Positions 32,887-42,095 of a stretch of 64,000 nucleotides of DNA are shown piece by piece. The notes under the pieces are model-generated. The model worked only from the letters and a program-made list of their open reading frames with translations, was not told the DNA's origin and did no database searches. Position numbers and translations under genes: made by a program. The stretch comes from Nocardioides jiangsuensis (GTDB lineage Bacteria > Actinomycetota > Actinomycetes > Propionibacteriales > Nocardioidaceae): positions 124,001-188,000 of the forward strand of contig NZ_JAIEZQ010000002.1 of the NCBI RefSeq assembly GCF_019679455.1. The letters run 5' to 3'. Position 1 is the stretch's first letter. Each line of letters begins with the position of its first letter.

Positions 32887-33786
32887 GTGAAGGTCGAGCG
32901 GGTCCTGGAGCGGCTCGGTGGCGTGGCCGAGGCCGGTGTCCTGCAGCGGCTGACGTCGCGCCCCCGGGTGCGCACGGCGCTGGCCCGTGGCATGGTCGTC
33001 CGCGACGCCCGAGGGCGGTACGCCCTTCCCGGCGCCGACGAGGCGATCCGCGCGGCCAGCCGGCTCAGTGGCGTCCTGTGCCTCGACAGCGCGGCCCGGC
33101 ACCACGGCTGGAAGGTCAAGCACCAGCCGGTGTCACCCGCGGTGGCGGTGCCGCGCAACAGGAAGGTCGCGGCCGGGCGCCGTACGTCGGTGCGGCTGCT
33201 CTACCTCGACCTCGACCCCCGCGAGGTGGACGGACTCGCGACCGACCCCGTGCGCACGGTGATGGACTGCGCCGCCCGGCTGCCCTTCGACGAGGCGCTG
33301 ACGATCGCGGACTCGGCGTTGCGCGCCGGCGACCTGTCCCGGGCGCAGCTGCTCCGGGCCGCCGAGCGGGTGCCGGTGCGTCGCCGCGCTCGCTGCCTCC
33401 GCGTGGCGGAGCATGCGGACGGCCTCGCCGACAACCCGTTCGAGTCGGTGCTACGGGCGATCGCCCTCGACGTCCCCGGGCTGGAGGTGCGGGCGCAGGT
33501 GCGCGTGCGCGGCATCGGCCGCCCCGACCTCGTCGACCGCACGCTCGGTCTGGTCGTCGAGGCCGAGTCCTTCGAGTTCCACGGCACCCGGCGGCTGATG
33601 AAGCGCGACTGCGAGCGCTACAACACGTTCGCGGTCAACGGCTGGACGGTGGTCCGCTTCTCCTGGGAGCACGTGATGTTCGACCCCGGCTACGTGGCCG
33701 CCGTGCTCGAGGCGTCAGTCGGGCTGCTTCACGGACGACCGCTCGGACGTGCACTCGACGTGCGCGCGACCCGGCTCCCCGCCTGA
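32887..33786 (+). CDS. AbiEi-type antitoxin-like protein with DUF559 C-terminal domain
   Basis: A 299-residue protein. The N-terminal part (VERVLERLGGVAEAGVLQRLTSRPRVRTALARG to ALPGADEAIRAASRL) matches the winged-helix AbiEi antitoxin pattern of type IV toxin-antitoxin systems. Residues about 200-285 (NPFESVLRAIALDVPGLEV, GRPDLVDRTLGLVVEAESFEFHG, YNTFAVNGWTVVRFSWEHVMFDPG) form a DUF559, VSR-like nuclease fold with a D...E.x core. Such stand-alone proteins are frequent in Nocardioides-like genomes. No AbiEii nucleotidyltransferase toxin is adjacent, so a working toxin-antitoxin pair is unsupported. It converges on the acyl-CoA ligase with only 4 bases between stops. Confidence 0.75.
   Translation: MKVERVLERLGGVAEAGVLQRLTSRPRVRTALARGMVVRDARGRYALPGADEAIRAASRLSGVLCLDSAARHHGWKVKHQPVSPAVAVPRNRKVAAGRRTSVRLLYLDLDPREVDGLATDPVRTVMDCAARLPFDEALTIADSALRAGDLSRAQLLRAAERVPVRRRARCLRVAEHADGLADNPFESVLRAIALDVPGLEVRAQVRVRGIGRPDLVDRTLGLVVEAESFEFHGTRRLMKRDCERYNTFAVNGWTVVRFSWEHVMFDPGYVAAVLEASVGLLHGRPLGRALDVRATRLPA
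33742..33757. repeat. 16-bp direct repeat flanking the AbiEi-like gene
   Basis: CTCGGACGTGCACTCG here, inside the last codons of the AbiEi-like gene, is identical to 32754-32769 just upstream of that gene. A third, inverted copy with two changes is in the stem at 32818-32836. Confidence 0.8.
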
Positions 33787-33790
33787 GCCG

Positions 33791-35353
33791 TCAGGCAGAG
33801 GGGCCCGACTGCACGTCCGACCGGCGCAGGACGTGCTTCTGGATCTTGCCGGTCGACGTCTTCGGGAGGTCGCCGAACACCACGGCCTTCGGGGCCTTGA
33901 ACGACGCGAGCCGTTCCCGCACGTGCGCGATGATCGCCGCGGCGTCGGCGGTCGCACCCTCCCGGAGGACGACGTACGCCACCGGCACCTCGCCCCAGCG
34001 CTCGTCGGGCCGGCCGACCACGGCGCTCTCGACGACGTCGGGGTGGCTGTCGATCGCCCGCTCCACCTCGACCGAGGCGATGTTCTCCCCGCCGGAGATG
34101 ATGATGTCCTTGCTGCGGTCGCGGATCTCGACGTACCCGTCCGGGTGCATGACCGCGAGGTCCCCGGTGCGGAACCAGCCGCCCGCGTCGACGGCCGCGG
34201 TCGCCTTCTCGTCGCGGTAGTAGCCGAGCATCACGTCGTTGCCGCGGGCCGCGATCTCCCCGATCGTGGAGCCGTCGGCGGGTACGTCGTCGCCGGCCAG
34301 GTCGATCACGCGCAGCGGCTGCGCCACCACGTTGCCGACCCCCTGCCGCGCGCGCAGCACCGCCTTCTCCTCACCGGTCAGCGCGTCCCACTCCGAGTGC
34401 CACTCGTTGACCGCGACCGGCCCGAACGTCTCGGTGAGCCCGTAGAGGTGGGTGACCCGCATCCTCAGCTCGGCCATCCGGCTCAGCAGGGTCGGGCTCG
34501 GCGGCGCCCCGCCGGTGGTCACGTCGACCTGGTGGTCGAGGGGGTCGCCGTCCGCCTCGGGCGCGTTGGCGATCATCGTGAGCACGGTCGGCGCGGCGCT
34601 GTAGTGGGTGACCCCCTCGCCGCGCAGCAGCCGCCAGATCTCGGCCGGGTCCACCGCGCGCAGGCACACGTGCGTGCCGCCGGCCGCGGTCACCGCCCAC
34701 GGGAAGCACCAGCCGTCGCAGTGGAACATCGGCAGCGTCCACAGGTACCGGCTGTCGCTGGTCAGCCGGGTGTGGAAGGCCATCGCCAGCGCCTGGAGGA
34801 ACGCACCGCGGTGGTGGTACATCACGCCCTTCGGCGACCCGGTCGTCCCGCTCGTGTAGTTGATCGCGAGCAGGTCGCGCTCGTCCGCGAGGTCCTCCGG
34901 CTGCGGCTCCGCGGCGTCGAGGAGGGCGCCGTACTCGTCCTGCTCGTCCCCGGCGACGACCAGACGTGCGCCGCAGCGCTCCGCCACCTGCCGCGCGGTG
35001 TCCGCGAGCTCGTGGGTGGCGACGAGGACCGTGGCGCCGCTGTGCCCGACGATGAAGGTCAGCTCGTCGACCGAGAGCCGGATGTTGAGCGGCACCAGGA
35101 CCCCGCCGCGCAGCGGCACCCCGTGGTGCATCTCGAGCATCACGTGGCTGTTGGTGCACAGCGCCGCGACCCGGTCCCCGGGCCCGACGCCGAGACCGGC
35201 CAGCACGCCGGTGAGCCGCAGCGAGCGGTCGTGGAGCTCGGCGTAGGTGAACGTGCGGTCGCCGTCGACGACGGCCACCCGGTCACGGAACACGGTGGCG
35301 GAGCGCGCCAGGAACGACGTCGGGGTCAGCGGGGCGAAGGTGTACGCGGCCAT
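33791..35353 (-). CDS. Acyl-CoA synthetase (AMP-forming)
   Basis: A 520-residue ANL-superfamily ligase that activates a carboxylic acid to acyl-AMP and then acyl-CoA. P-loop: INYTSGTTGSPKGVMYHHRGAFLQAL. Further blocks: HLYGLTETFGP, GWFRTGDLAVMHPDGYVEIRDRSKDIIISGGENIASVEVE, and the catalytic lysine in KTSTGKIQK. PMFHCDGWCFPW is typical of the medium/long-chain FadD-like branch. It follows two exported-protein genes on the same strand with a 12-base gap. Substrate chain length cannot be told. Confidence 0.93.
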   Translation of the reverse strand: MAAYTFAPLTPTSFLARSATVFRDRVAVVDGDRTFTYAELHDRSLRLTGVLAGLGVGPGDRVAALCTNSHVMLEMHHGVPLRGGVLVPLNIRLSVDELTFIVGHSGATVLVATHELADTARQVAERCGARLVVAGDEQDEYGALLDAAEPQPEDLADERDLLAINYTSGTTGSPKGVMYHHRGAFLQALAMAFHTRLTSDSRYLWTLPMFHCDGWCFPWAVTAAGGTHVCLRAVDPAEIWRLLRGEGVTHYSAAPTVLTMIANAPEADGDPLDHQVDVTTGGAPPSPTLLSRMAELRMRVTHLYGLTETFGPVAVNEWHSEWDALTGEEKAVLRARQGVGNVVAQPLRVIDLAGDDVPADGSTIGEIAARGNDVMLGYYRDEKATAAVDAGGWFRTGDLAVMHPDGYVEIRDRSKDIIISGGENIASVEVERAIDSHPDVVESAVVGRPDERWGEVPVAYVVLREGATADAAAIIAHVRERLASFKAPKAVVFGDLPKTSTGKIQKHVLRRSDVQSGPSA

Positions 35354-35365
35354 GGCCGGCCCGGG

Positions 35366-36244
35366 TCAGCGCACGTCGGAGACGACGGCCTGGATCTCGC
35401 CCACCTGCAGCGGCACCGGGTCGGAGGTCGCGCTGACCTCGCCGGGCACGGTCACCTGGTTGCCGCCGGGGAGGGTGAACGAGACGGAGTACGTCGTGGT
35501 GACGGTCGCCTCGTAGGTGCCCCCGGTCGCGTAGGCGTGCTCGACCGCGCCCGGCGCGCCGACCTTCGCCCCCTGCTCGCCGGGGCCGCTGCCGGTCGCG
35601 CCGTCGCCGAAGTCCCACGTGAAGTCGGTGGGGGCGTAGCTGACCGGGATCGCGATGCCGAAGACCGAGACGGTGACCGTCTGGGCCTCGGAGTCGGCGT
35701 AGAAGTTGTTCGGCACGTTGACGTACGACTCGCCCTCGGGCTCGACCCCGATCTGCGACGGCGGCGCGAGCGACCTGGCCTGCTCCACCACGTCCTCGGT
35801 GGTCACCTCGGGCTCCTGGACGCCGGTCTCGGTGTCCCCGCCGACACAGCGGGTGCCCTGGTACTGCCACGGCTCGGTGGGCACGCCCTCCGCGCTCATC
35901 AGCCGCGTGTAGACGCGCATGTTGATCTCGCCCTCGGCCCGGCAGGCCGCCAGCGCGCCCATGCACAGCGCGTCGTCGGACTCGGAGGGGCTGTTGGTCT
36001 GGCAGGCGGGGACCATCCGCTCCTGGGTCCACGGCTGCGGCGTGTAGTCGGTGTTGCCCACCGGCTGGGTGCCGCCGCCGTTGCTGCCGCCCTGGGGCCC
36101 GCCCGGGGAGGTGCCCTCGATGACGGTCTCGTCGTTGTCGGTGTTCTGCCCGCCGATGTCGATGTGCCCGTCGGCGAGGGCGGGGGCCGCGGTGCCGAAG
36201 AAGGCGGTCGCGGACAGGAGCAGGGTGGCTGCCAGGACTCTCAT
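35366..36244 (-). CDS. Exported protein with PKD-like domain
   Basis: A 292-residue secreted protein. Signal peptide: MRVLAATLLLSATAFFGTAAPALADG. A Gly/Asn/Thr-rich linker leads to a cysteine-containing middle region (MVPACQTNSPSESDDALCMGALAACRAEG, TRCVGGD). A C-terminal PKD-type immunoglobulin-like fold has TDFTWDFGDGATGSGPG and VEHAYATGGTYEATVTTTYSV. Four middle-region cysteines probably form disulfides. The start overlaps the stop of the upstream lipoprotein gene by one base, so the two are coupled. No binding partner is known. Confidence 0.8.
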   Translation of the reverse strand: MRVLAATLLLSATAFFGTAAPALADGHIDIGGQNTDNDETVIEGTSPGGPQGGSNGGGTQPVGNTDYTPQPWTQERMVPACQTNSPSESDDALCMGALAACRAEGEINMRVYTRLMSAEGVPTEPWQYQGTRCVGGDTETGVQEPEVTTEDVVEQARSLAPPSQIGVEPEGESYVNVPNNFYADSEAQTVTVSVFGIAIPVSYAPTDFTWDFGDGATGSGPGEQGAKVGAPGAVEHAYATGGTYEATVTTTYSVSFTLPGGNQVTVPGEVSATSDPVPLQVGEIQAVVSDVR

Positions 36245-36822
36245 CAGTTCTCCGCGTACCTGAGGTTGAAGATCTCCCAGTGGCTGCCCCGCCACTGCAT
36301 GCCGATCTCCATGAAGAGATCCTCGGGCCCCACCGAGCCGACCGACTTCCCGGCCTCGTCGTACTCGGTGAGCTTCGGGCGGGTGAAGGCGATGCCGGCG
36401 ACCCAGGTGTCCGTGGACCGGTCCAGGAGCGTGGCGCCGGTGATCTCGACGTCGCTCGCGAGCAGCTGCCGGTGGCCCTTGGCCGCGGTCTCCTCGATCG
36501 AGTCCTGGATGGAGGCGCAGTTGGTGCAGCTCTCGTCGTCGTCGAGGGCCATCAGCGACGAGGCGTCGCCCTGCTGGTTGGCGTACCAGACCGACTCCAC
36601 GACGTGCCGGCCGAACTCGACCGCGCTCTCGGGGGTCTTCTTGTCCTTCGGGCGGGCCGGCTCGGTGCTCATCGCGTCGTCGGGGAGGTCCGGGGAGGCC
36701 GACGCCGTGGGGCTCGCCGGGGTCTCCGAGGACTCGGTGGCGGAGCTGTCGTCCGAGCAGCCGCTCAGTGGGAGCGCGCTCACCAGCACGGTGGCCGCGG
36801 CCAGACTGCCTCTGATGGACAC
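36244..36822 (-). CDS. DUF6318-like lipoprotein
   Basis: A 192-residue lipoprotein. The signal VSIRGSLAAATVLVSALPLSGC ends in a lipobox; a Ser/Thr/Pro-rich spacer follows. The conserved domain has TPESAVEFGRHVVESVWYANQQGD, the paired cysteines SCTNCASIQDSI and EIGMQWRGSHWEIFNLRYAEN, which I associate with the actinobacterial DUF6318 family. GTG is the start because AAGGGGGA lies 5 bases upstream; the ATG 13 codons earlier lacks one. A sigma-70-like promoter lies about 60 bases upstream. Function unknown. Confidence 0.78.
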   Translation of the reverse strand: MSIRGSLAAATVLVSALPLSGCSDDSSATESSETPASPTASASPDLPDDAMSTEPARPKDKKTPESAVEFGRHVVESVWYANQQGDASSLMALDDDESCTNCASIQDSIEETAAKGHRQLLASDVEITGATLLDRSTDTWVAGIAFTRPKLTEYDEAGKSVGSVGPEDLFMEIGMQWRGSHWEIFNLRYAEN

Positions 36823-36880
36823 AGAGGTCCCCCTTGTGATGGTCCGAGAGCTACGCGGCATCTGTCACGACGCCGCCGCC

Positions 36881-36910
36881 ACTATAACGAGCCCGGACGC
36901 GGGCGGTCAC
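36881..36910 (-). promoter_or_regulatory. Promoter of the DUF6318-PKD-acyl-CoA ligase operon
   Basis: On the minus strand GTGACC (36910-36905), 18 bases, then TATAGT (36886-36881). The -10 is near consensus, the -35 matches four of six positions. Confidence 0.55.
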
Positions 36911-36913
36911 GCG

Positions 36914-36950
36914 CCGAGAGGCCGGGCCCGTGGTGGGCCCGGCCTCTCGG
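36914..36950. terminator. Hairpin terminator after typA
   Basis: CCGAGAGGCCGGGCCC and GGGCCCGGCCTCTCGG are perfectly complementary 16-base arms around GTGGT, between typA and the promoter of the next minus-strand operon. Confidence 0.85.
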
Positions 36951-37004
36951 TGGCGGTGCTGGGGGTGCGGGTACGGCGAGCGCGGTCGCCGCGGGTCGCG
37001 CCGG

Positions 37005-38879
37005 CTACTTGCGGCCGCGGGCGGCGCGGCCGCGGGTGTTGGCGTCCAGGATCACCTTGCGGATCCGGATCGCGTCGGGGGTGACCTCGACGCACTCGTC
37101 CTCGCGGCAGAACTCCAGCGACTGCTCGAGGGAGAGCTTGCGCGGCGGCACGAGCTTCTCGAACTCGTCGGCGTTCGACCGCACGTTGGTCTGCTTCTTC
37201 TCCTTGGTGATGTTGACGTCCATGTCGTCGGCGCGGGAGTTCTCGCCGACGATCATGCCCTCGTACACCTCGGTGGTGGGCTCCACGAAGAGCACGCCGC
37301 GCTCCTGGAGGCTGGTCATCGCGTACGACGTGGCCGCACCGGTGCGGTCCGCGACGAGCGAGCCGGAGGCGCGGGTACGCAGCTCGCCGGCCCACGGCTC
37401 GTAGCCCTCGAACACGTGGTGCGCGATGCCGGTGCCGCGGGTGTCGGTGAGGAACTCGGTGCGGAAGCCGATCAGGCCGCGGGCGGGGACCAGGAACTCC
37501 ATGCGGACCCAGCCGGTGCCGTGGTTGGTCATCTGCTCCATGCGGCCCTTGCGGACGGCGAGGAGCTGGGTGATCGTGCCGAGGTACTCCTCGGGCGCGT
37601 CGATGGTCAGCCGCTCGACGGGCTCGTGCAGCTTGCCGTTGATCTCCCGGGTGACCACCTGCGGCTTGCCGACGGTGAGCTCGTAGCCCTCGCGCCGCAT
37701 CTGCTCGACGAGGATCGCCAGCGCCAGCTCGCCACGGCCCTGGACCTCCCAGGCGTCGGGACGCTCGGTCGGGACGACCTTGATCGACACGTTGCCGATG
37801 AGCTCGCGGTCCAGGCGGTCCTTGACCAGGCGCGCGGTGACCTTCGAGCCCTTGACCCGGCCGGCCAGGGGGGAGGTGTTGGTGCCGATCGTCATCGAGA
37901 TGGCCGGCTCGTCGACGGTGATCAGCGGCAGCGCGACCGGGCTCTCGGCGTCCGCGAGGGTCTCGCCGATCATGATCTCGGGGATGCCCGCGATCGCGAC
38001 GATGTCGCCGGGGCCGGCCTGCTCGCCGGGCTTGCGCTCGAGCGCCTCGGTGACGAGCAGCTCGGTGATCTTCACGTTCTGGGTCGACCCGTCGCGCTTC
38101 ATCCAGGCGACGGTCTTGCCCTTCTTCAGCTCGCCCTCGTGCACGCGGACCAGCGCGAGCCGGCCCAGGAACGGGCTGGCGTCGAGGTTGGTGACGTGGG
38201 CCTGGAGCGGGGCGCCCTCGGTGTACTGCGGCGCGGGGATCGTGTCGATGATCGTCTTGAAGAGGTCCTCGAGGTCCTCCTTGTCGGGGAGGCCGCCGTT
38301 CTCGGGCATCTCCACCGATGCGCGGCCGGCCTTCGCCGACGCGTAGACGACCGGGAAGTCGAGCGCGTCCTGGCTGTGCGACTCGTCGAGCAGGTCCATG
38401 AACAGCTCGTAGGTCTCGTCGACGACCTCGGTGATCCGCGAGTCGGGGCGGTCGACCTTGTTCACCACGAGGACCACCGGCATGTTGCGGTTCAGCGCCT
38501 TGCGGAGGACGAACCGGGTCTGCGGCAGCGGGCCCTCGGAGGCGTCCACGAGCAGCACGATGCCGTCGACCATCGACAGGCCGCGCTCGACCTCGCCACC
38601 GAAGTCGGCGTGGCCGGGGGTGTCGATGATGTTGATGACCATCTCCTCGCCCTCGGCCGCCGGGCCCTTGTAGTGCACGGCGGTGTTCTTGGCGAGGATC
38701 GTGATGCCCTTCTCGCGCTCGAGCTCACCGGAGTCCATGGCGCGCTCGTCGACGTGCTGGTGCTCGCCGAAAGCGCCGGCCTGGTGCAGCATCGCGTCCA
38801 CGAGGGTCGTCTTGCCGTGGTCGACGTGCGCCACGATGGCGACGTTCCTGAGGTCCTTGCGGGAGATCTTCTCGGACAT
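37005..38879 (-). CDS. typA: Translational GTPase TypA/BipA
   Basis: A 624-residue ribosome-associated GTPase that aids assembly of the 50S subunit and stress or cold tolerance. G domain: [18 protein letters not shown] at residues 14-31, [41 protein letters not shown] and ASAKAG. EF-G-like domains II, III and V follow ([19 protein letters not shown]), and the TypA-specific C-terminal domain ends [18 protein letters not shown]. The length and order match the family. It is monocistronic between a terminator and the divergent aldo/keto reductase. Confidence 0.96.
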   Translation of the reverse strand: MSEKISRKDLRNVAIVAHVDHGKTTLVDAMLHQAGAFGEHQHVDERAMDSGELEREKGITILAKNTAVHYKGPAAEGEEMVINIIDTPGHADFGGEVERGLSMVDGIVLLVDASEGPLPQTRFVLRKALNRNMPVVLVVNKVDRPDSRITEVVDETYELFMDLLDESHSQDALDFPVVYASAKAGRASVEMPENGGLPDKEDLEDLFKTIIDTIPAPQYTEGAPLQAHVTNLDASPFLGRLALVRVHEGELKKGKTVAWMKRDGSTQNVKITELLVTEALERKPGEQAGPGDIVAIAGIPEIMIGETLADAESPVALPLITVDEPAISMTIGTNTSPLAGRVKGSKVTARLVKDRLDRELIGNVSIKVVPTERPDAWEVQGRGELALAILVEQMRREGYELTVGKPQVVTREINGKLHEPVERLTIDAPEEYLGTITQLLAVRKGRMEQMTNHGTGWVRMEFLVPARGLIGFRTEFLTDTRGTGIAHHVFEGYEPWAGELRTRASGSLVADRTGAATSYAMTSLQERGVLFVEPTTEVYEGMIVGENSRADDMDVNITKEKKQTNVRSNADEFEKLVPPRKLSLEQSLEFCREDECVEVTPDAIRIRKVILDANTRGRAARGRK

Positions 38880-39100
38880 ACGGGTGCCGTTGTTCGCTTT
38901 CGAGTTGAGGTCTGCGGAGGTCGTGCGCTCTGGCCGCGGTCGCAGCCACAGAGGGATGACGTTGCAGAGAGACCCCCGGAGTCTATCGGCGGAGACGGTC
39001 CGGGCCGAATCGTCGTACGGCGGCCGCCCGCCCGTCGTACGGCGCCCGCTCCTCCCGTGGTACGGCGGCGGCCGACCGGGCCTGCTGCAGGATGGGACGC

Positions 39101-40078
39101 ATGGACTACGTGAAGCTCGGCCGCACCGGCCTCGAGGTCTCCCGGCTCAGCCTTGGCTGCATGACCTACGGCGACCCCGCCCGCGGCACCCACGCCTGGA
39201 CGCTGTCCGAGGAGGAGAGCCTGCCGCTGCTCAAGCAGGCCGTGGACCTCGGCATCAACTTCTTCGACACCGCCAACGTCTACTCCGACGGGTCGAGCGA
39301 GGAGATCGTCGGACGGGCGCTGAAGCAGCACACGCGCCGCGACGAGGTGGTGATCGCGACCAAGGTGCACGGGGCGATGAACGCGGGCCGTCCGAACGGC
39401 GCCGGCCTGTCGCGCAAGGCGATCATGGCCGAGATCGACAACAGCCTGCGCCGGCTCGGCACCGACTACGTCGATCTGTACCAGATCCACCGCTGGGACC
39501 CGACCACGCCGATCGAGGAGACGCTCGAGGCGCTGCACGACGTGGTGAAGGCCGGCAAGGCGCGCTACCTCGGGGCGTCGTCGATGTACGCCTGGCAGTT
39601 CTCCAAGGCCCTCTACCTCGCCGACCTCAACGGCTGGACCCGGTTCGTGTCGATGCAGGACCACTACAACCTGCTGCACCGCGAGGAGGAGCGGGAGATG
39701 CACCCGCTCTGCGAGGACCAGGACGTCGCGGTGCTGCCGTGGAGCCCGCTCGCGCGCGGAAGGCTGACCCGCGACTGGGACGAGTCGACCGCCCGCTCGG
39801 AGACCGACGAGTTCGGCAAGCGGCTCTACGCCTCCTCCGGCGACAAGCAGGTCGTCGAGCAGGTGGCCACGATCGCCGAGGCCCGCGGGGTCTCCCGGGC
39901 CCAGGTCGCGCTGGCCTGGGTCGCGTCCAAGCCGGTCGTCTGCGCGCCGATCGTCGGGGCGCGCACGCCGAAGCACCTCACCGACGCGGTGGCGGCGCTG
40001 GACCTCGAGCTGACCGAGGACGAGGTCGCGCGGCTCGAAGAGCCCTACGTCACGCAGCCGGTGGCCGGGTTCCGGTGA
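39101..40078 (+). CDS. Aldo/keto reductase
   Basis: A 325-residue NADPH-dependent TIM-barrel oxidoreductase. It has [21 protein letters not shown] (catalytic Asp and Tyr), [10 protein letters not shown] (catalytic Lys), [13 protein letters not shown] (catalytic His), and the C-terminal cofactor block [19 protein letters not shown]. It resembles the YajO/IolS group, some of which act on sugars or methylglyoxal. ATG codes for [16 protein letters not shown]; the three codons upstream add nothing to the family alignment. It overlaps the sirtuin gene by four bases, so the two are translationally coupled. Confidence 0.92.
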   Translation: MDYVKLGRTGLEVSRLSLGCMTYGDPARGTHAWTLSEEESLPLLKQAVDLGINFFDTANVYSDGSSEEIVGRALKQHTRRDEVVIATKVHGAMNAGRPNGAGLSRKAIMAEIDNSLRRLGTDYVDLYQIHRWDPTTPIEETLEALHDVVKAGKARYLGASSMYAWQFSKALYLADLNGWTRFVSMQDHYNLLHREEEREMHPLCEDQDVAVLPWSPLARGRLTRDWDESTARSETDEFGKRLYASSGDKQVVEQVATIAEARGVSRAQVALAWVASKPVVCAPIVGARTPKHLTDAVAALDLELTEDEVARLEEPYVTQPVAGFR

Positions 40079-40863
40079 GCCCCGCCGCCGAGGTGGAGGC
40101 GCTCGCCTCGCTCATCGCGGGGTCGTCCCGGGTCACCGCGTTCACCGGCGCGGGCATCTCCACGGAGTCGGGGATCCCGGACTTCCGCTCGCCCAGCGGC
40201 GTGTGGACCCGGTACGACCCGCGCGACTTCACCTTCGACCGGTACGTCGACTCGGCGGAGGTCCGCGCGAGCTCGTGGGCGATGCGGCGGGAGTTCTTCG
40301 CGCTCGCCGTGGAGCCCAACGCGGCCCACCGCGCCCTCGCCCGGATCGAGGAGTCCGGTCGCGGCGGGGCCGTGGTCACCCAGAACATCGACGGCCTGCA
40401 CCAGGCGGCCGGCTCCACGCACGTGGTGGAGATCCACGGCACCGCGCGCACCGTGATGTGCATCGGCCACGCGCCGCGACGGGGCGCCCCCGCGGGCTGC
40501 GGCTTCACGGCGCCGTACACCTGGGCCTTCGCGCAGGTCGACGCCGGCGTCGCCGACCCGCCGTGCCCGGAGTGCGGGGGCCTGGTGAAGTCGGCGACGG
40601 TGTCGTTCGGGCAGCTGCTGTTCCCGGGCGTCGTCGAGGAGGCGCTCGCGCTCGCGGCCGGCTCCGACCGGGTGGTCGCGGTCGGCTCGTCGCTCCAGGT
40701 GTACCCCGCCGCGGACGTCCCGGTGGCCGCGGTGCGCCACGGCGCCCGGCTGGCGATCGTCAACGACGAGCCCACGCCGCTCGACCGCATCGCCGACGTC
40801 GTGGTCCGCGGGCGCGCGGGCGACGTGCTGCCGGCCGCCGTCGAGGCGGCCCTCACCGCGTGA
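40075..40863 (+). CDS. SIR2-family NAD-dependent protein deacylase
   Basis: A 262-residue sirtuin. NAD site: [23 protein letters not shown]. Catalytic [13 protein letters not shown] and [11 protein letters not shown] (His). The zinc site uses one cysteine in CIGHAP, one in AGCGF and CPECGG, an unusual spacing with 15 residues inserted between the first pair. [13 protein letters not shown] completes the Rossmann fold. There is no Tyr-x-x-Arg pair typical of desuccinylases that I can see, so deacetylase is the default. The GTG start overlaps the upstream stop (GTGA). Confidence 0.92.
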   Translation: MSPAAEVEALASLIAGSSRVTAFTGAGISTESGIPDFRSPSGVWTRYDPRDFTFDRYVDSAEVRASSWAMRREFFALAVEPNAAHRALARIEESGRGGAVVTQNIDGLHQAAGSTHVVEIHGTARTVMCIGHAPRRGAPAGCGFTAPYTWAFAQVDAGVADPPCPECGGLVKSATVSFGQLLFPGVVEEALALAAGSDRVVAVGSSLQVYPAADVPVAAVRHGARLAIVNDEPTPLDRIADVVVRGRAGDVLPAAVEAALTA

Positions 40864-40869
40864 GCACGC

Positions 40870-41019
40870 TCAGAGGTCGACGCCGCCGGTCAGGTGACGG
40901 TCGTGGTCCTGGCCGCTCTCGTACCCCTCCAGGTGGCGGCCCACCGGGCGACGCCACGACCTCCACTCGAGGAGCGCCAGCACCAGGACGAAGGCCACGG
41001 CCACCAGGAACCACCACAT
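40870..41019 (-). CDS. 49-residue small membrane protein
   Basis: MWWFLVAVAFVLVLALLEW is one membrane helix, followed by a basic then acidic tail (RSWRRPVGRHLEGYESGQDHDRH...). GGGGAGG lies 7 bases before the ATG, an ideal ribosome site, which makes this a credible gene. It converges on the sirtuin gene with a 6-base gap and is divergent from the enoyl-CoA hydratase gene. No family recognised. Confidence 0.65.
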   Translation of the reverse strand: MWWFLVAVAFVLVLALLEWRSWRRPVGRHLEGYESGQDHDRHLTGGVDL

Positions 41020-41114
41020 GTGCCCGCCTCCCCGAAAGATGCTGTGCCCACGACGGTACGCGCGCGGTGACGGCGTGGGCATGACCCGGCCGGGCCAGCC
41101 CGTCGGTGCGCTCG

Positions 41115-41120
41115 TAGCCT
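41115..41120 (+). promoter_or_regulatory. -10 box, leaderless start of the enoyl-CoA hydratase gene
   Basis: TAGCCT lies 7 bases before the ATG with no Shine-Dalgarno sequence. Confidence 0.5.
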
Positions 41121-41127
41121 CTCGGCC

Positions 41128-41976
41128 ATGACGGAGCGCGTGGACGGCACGGACGAGGCGGACCTGCTCGAGGAGCACGGCGAGCGGCACCTGGCGGACG
41201 GCGCCGTGCTGCTGCGCCGTACCGGCTCGAGGCTCGAGGTCGTCTTCAACCGGCCGGAACGGCACAACGCCTTCACCAGCGCCACCTACGAGGCGTTGCT
41301 TGCGGTGTGCGCGGGGCTCGCGGACCGCCCTGACGTCCGCACCGTCGTCTTCCGCGGCGCGGGCGGGCGCGCCTTCGCGGCCGGCAACGAGATCTCGGAG
41401 TTCGTCTCGCTGACCGAGGGCGCCGACGGGGTCGCCTACGAGGCGAAGGTCGGCCGGGTGCTGCGGGCGGTCGCCGAGCTGCCGCAGGTGACCCTCGCCG
41501 CGGTCGACGGGATCTGCGTGGGCGGCGGACTGGCGGTGGCCACGCACTGCGACCTGCGGGTCTGCTCCGAGGGGTCGCGGTTCGGCTACCCGATCGCGCG
41601 CACCCTCGGCAACGCCCTGTCGGCGTTCATCGTCTACCGCTGCGCCGCGGTCTTCGGCGAGTCGCTGACCCGGGAGATGCTGCTGACCTCACGGCTGGTC
41701 ACCGCCGAGCGGGCGTACGCCGTCGGCGCGGTGATGGCGGTGCTCCCCTCCGAGGAGCTCAACGCCGAGGTGGACCGGGTCGTCGACGGGATCGAGGCCG
41801 CCGCGCCGCTCACCCTCGCCGCGACGAAGGAGCAGCTGCTGCGCCGCTCCGACGCGATCGAGGCGTCGCCGGCCGACGACCTGGTCCGGCTCGACAAGGT
41901 CTACGGCAGCGCGGACTTCCGGGAGGGCGTGCGCGCCTTCCTGGCGAAGGAGAAGCCCCGGTTCGGGCGCCTGTGA
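41128..41976 (+). CDS. Enoyl-CoA hydratase/isomerase family protein
   Basis: A 282-residue crotonase-fold protein. The N-terminal 25 residues are acidic and atypical. The core has VFNRPERHNAFTSATYEALL, FRGAGGRAFAAGNEISEF (oxyanion hole FAAGNEI) and VDGICVGGGLAVATHCDLRVCSE. The usual catalytic Glu positions are not both evident, so hydratase, isomerase or another crotonase activity is open. It stands alone with its own -10 box and no beta-oxidation partner next to it. Confidence 0.88.
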   Translation: MTERVDGTDEADLLEEHGERHLADGAVLLRRTGSRLEVVFNRPERHNAFTSATYEALLAVCAGLADRPDVRTVVFRGAGGRAFAAGNEISEFVSLTEGADGVAYEAKVGRVLRAVAELPQVTLAAVDGICVGGGLAVATHCDLRVCSEGSRFGYPIARTLGNALSAFIVYRCAAVFGESLTREMLLTSRLVTAERAYAVGAVMAVLPSEELNAEVDRVVDGIEAAAPLTLAATKEQLLRRSDAIEASPADDLVRLDKVYGSADFREGVRAFLAKEKPRFGRL

Positions 41977-42095
41977 CTCCTGAGGCCCGCTGAGGCCACC
42001 GGGACAGGGTGTTTGCTGCGGGGGGCGCCGGGTACGTCCGGGCTGTTCAGCTTCAGCAGGCAGGCTGAGCGCCACTCAGCACGTCAGGAGCACAC

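Noticed and set aside
32887-33786. Complete type IV toxin-antitoxin system
   Set aside because: Only the AbiEi-like half is present. No AbiEii nucleotidyltransferase gene lies next to it, and the neighbours are metabolic.
33749-37084. A 1111-codon plus-strand open frame
   Set aside because: Antisense to the acyl-CoA ligase, PKD and DUF6318 genes; no recognisable domain.
38990-39065. Repeated GTCGTACGGCG motif upstream of the aldo/keto reductase
   Set aside because: GTACGGCGG recurs three times but without fixed period, and it does not match the 22-base unit beyond a few bases.
41977-42095. Further small genes in the short gaps
   Set aside because: No start with a ribosome site or -10 box and no convincing reading frame.
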